NCBI RefSeq assembly: GCF_900564155.1 | Contig: NZ_LS999839.1 | Location: 803,097-867,096, forward strand | From: Pedobacter schmidteae | GTDB taxonomy: Bacteria > Bacteroidota > Bacteroidia > Sphingobacteriales > Sphingobacteriaceae | Length of the DNA stretch: 64,000 nt | Direction: 5' to 3' | Shown here: positions 63,933 through 64,000 of the stretch, piece by piece | Numbering within the stretch: the stretch's first letter is position 1 | How the letters are laid out: the number at the start of each line of letters is the position of its first letter | Program-made: the position numbers and the translations under genes | Notes under the pieces: generated by a model | What the model was told of the DNA's origin: nothing | The model's input: the letters and a program-made list of their open reading frames with translations, nothing else | The model's database searches: none

Positions 63933-64000
63933 TTGGCTAAAACGAAATCAGCATATTTTTGCCAAAGTTGCGGATATGAATCCGCCAAGTGGCTTGGAAG
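63933..64000 (+). CDS. radA: DNA repair protein RadA, start only
   Basis: The last 68 bases encode MAKTKSAYFCQSCGYESAKW and two more residues, the N-terminal zinc-finger start of RadA/Sms, an ATPase of recombinational branch migration. The start is TTG at 63933-63935; an in-frame TAA at 63918-63920 and only five codons between leave no ATG. The rest lies beyond the window. The second pair of zinc-finger cysteines is not yet visible. Confidence 0.9.
   Translation, partial: MAKTKSAYFCQSCGYESAKWLG

Overview
The window is chromosomal DNA from a Bacteroidota bacterium, most likely Sphingobacteriaceae and Pedobacter-like. The evidence is a SusC-style TonB receptor with a carboxypeptidase-regulatory N-domain, DUF4270 and DUF1543 proteins, a very long IF-2, a GT5-only glycogen synthase beside panC/panD, and -7 promoter boxes of the Bacteroidota form TAnnTTTG at many starts. 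Classical Shine-Dalgarno sequences are mostly absent. No rRNA, tRNA, CRISPR array, integrase or intact insertion sequence was seen.

Layout. 1-6 kb: tail of an MtfA-type peptidase, an exported hydrolase, a probable metal-related TonB receptor with a small His/Cys-rich partner, a SnoaL-like protein and hisS. 6-9 kb: pyruvate dehydrogenase E1-alpha and E2. 9-12 kb: NlpC/P60 hydrolase, CapA-like lipoprotein, SPFH protein. 12-19 kb: tail-specific protease, TPR protein, DUF1543, LMW phosphatase, S1/P1 nuclease, a lipoprotein and fumC. 19-26.6 kb: serine hydrolase, recG, EamA transporter, RidA, OmpA-like porin, meaB. 26.6-38.7 kb: a surface-glycan locus with eight glycosyltransferases (GT2, GT4, GT61), an MsbA-like ABC exporter and a methyltransferase, on mixed strands. 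38.9-45.8 kb: an AT-rich accessory block with an outer-membrane barrel, an S41 peptidase, a MACPF pore-forming-type lipoprotein, a GT10 fucosyltransferase, and a small lipoprotein plus secreted repeat protein bracketed by 41-bp direct repeats. 46-51.6 kb: rimP-nusA-infB. 51.6-60.6 kb: panD, panC, GT5 protein, DUF4270, glmS, ssb and mutY. 60.7-64 kb: HU, a TPR protein, a 29-residue AURKAIP1/COX24-type protein, RNase G and the start of radA.

The most notable part is 38.9-45.8 kb. The MACPF lipoprotein ends in about two and a half DUF5648-like repeats, and the secreted protein 1.5 kb away carries six of the same repeats. Shared modules on a putative pore-former and a secreted partner, next to fucosylation and surface-glycan genes, suggest a cell-surface interaction or antagonism system. 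This is inference from sequence only.

A second theme is start-codon use. At least six genes (the His-rich gene, recG, the EamA gene, panC, rng, radA) appear to start with TTG, and in five of them an in-frame stop leaves no earlier ATG. Many genes are separated by strong hairpins, several of them perfect palindromes of 38-50 bp.
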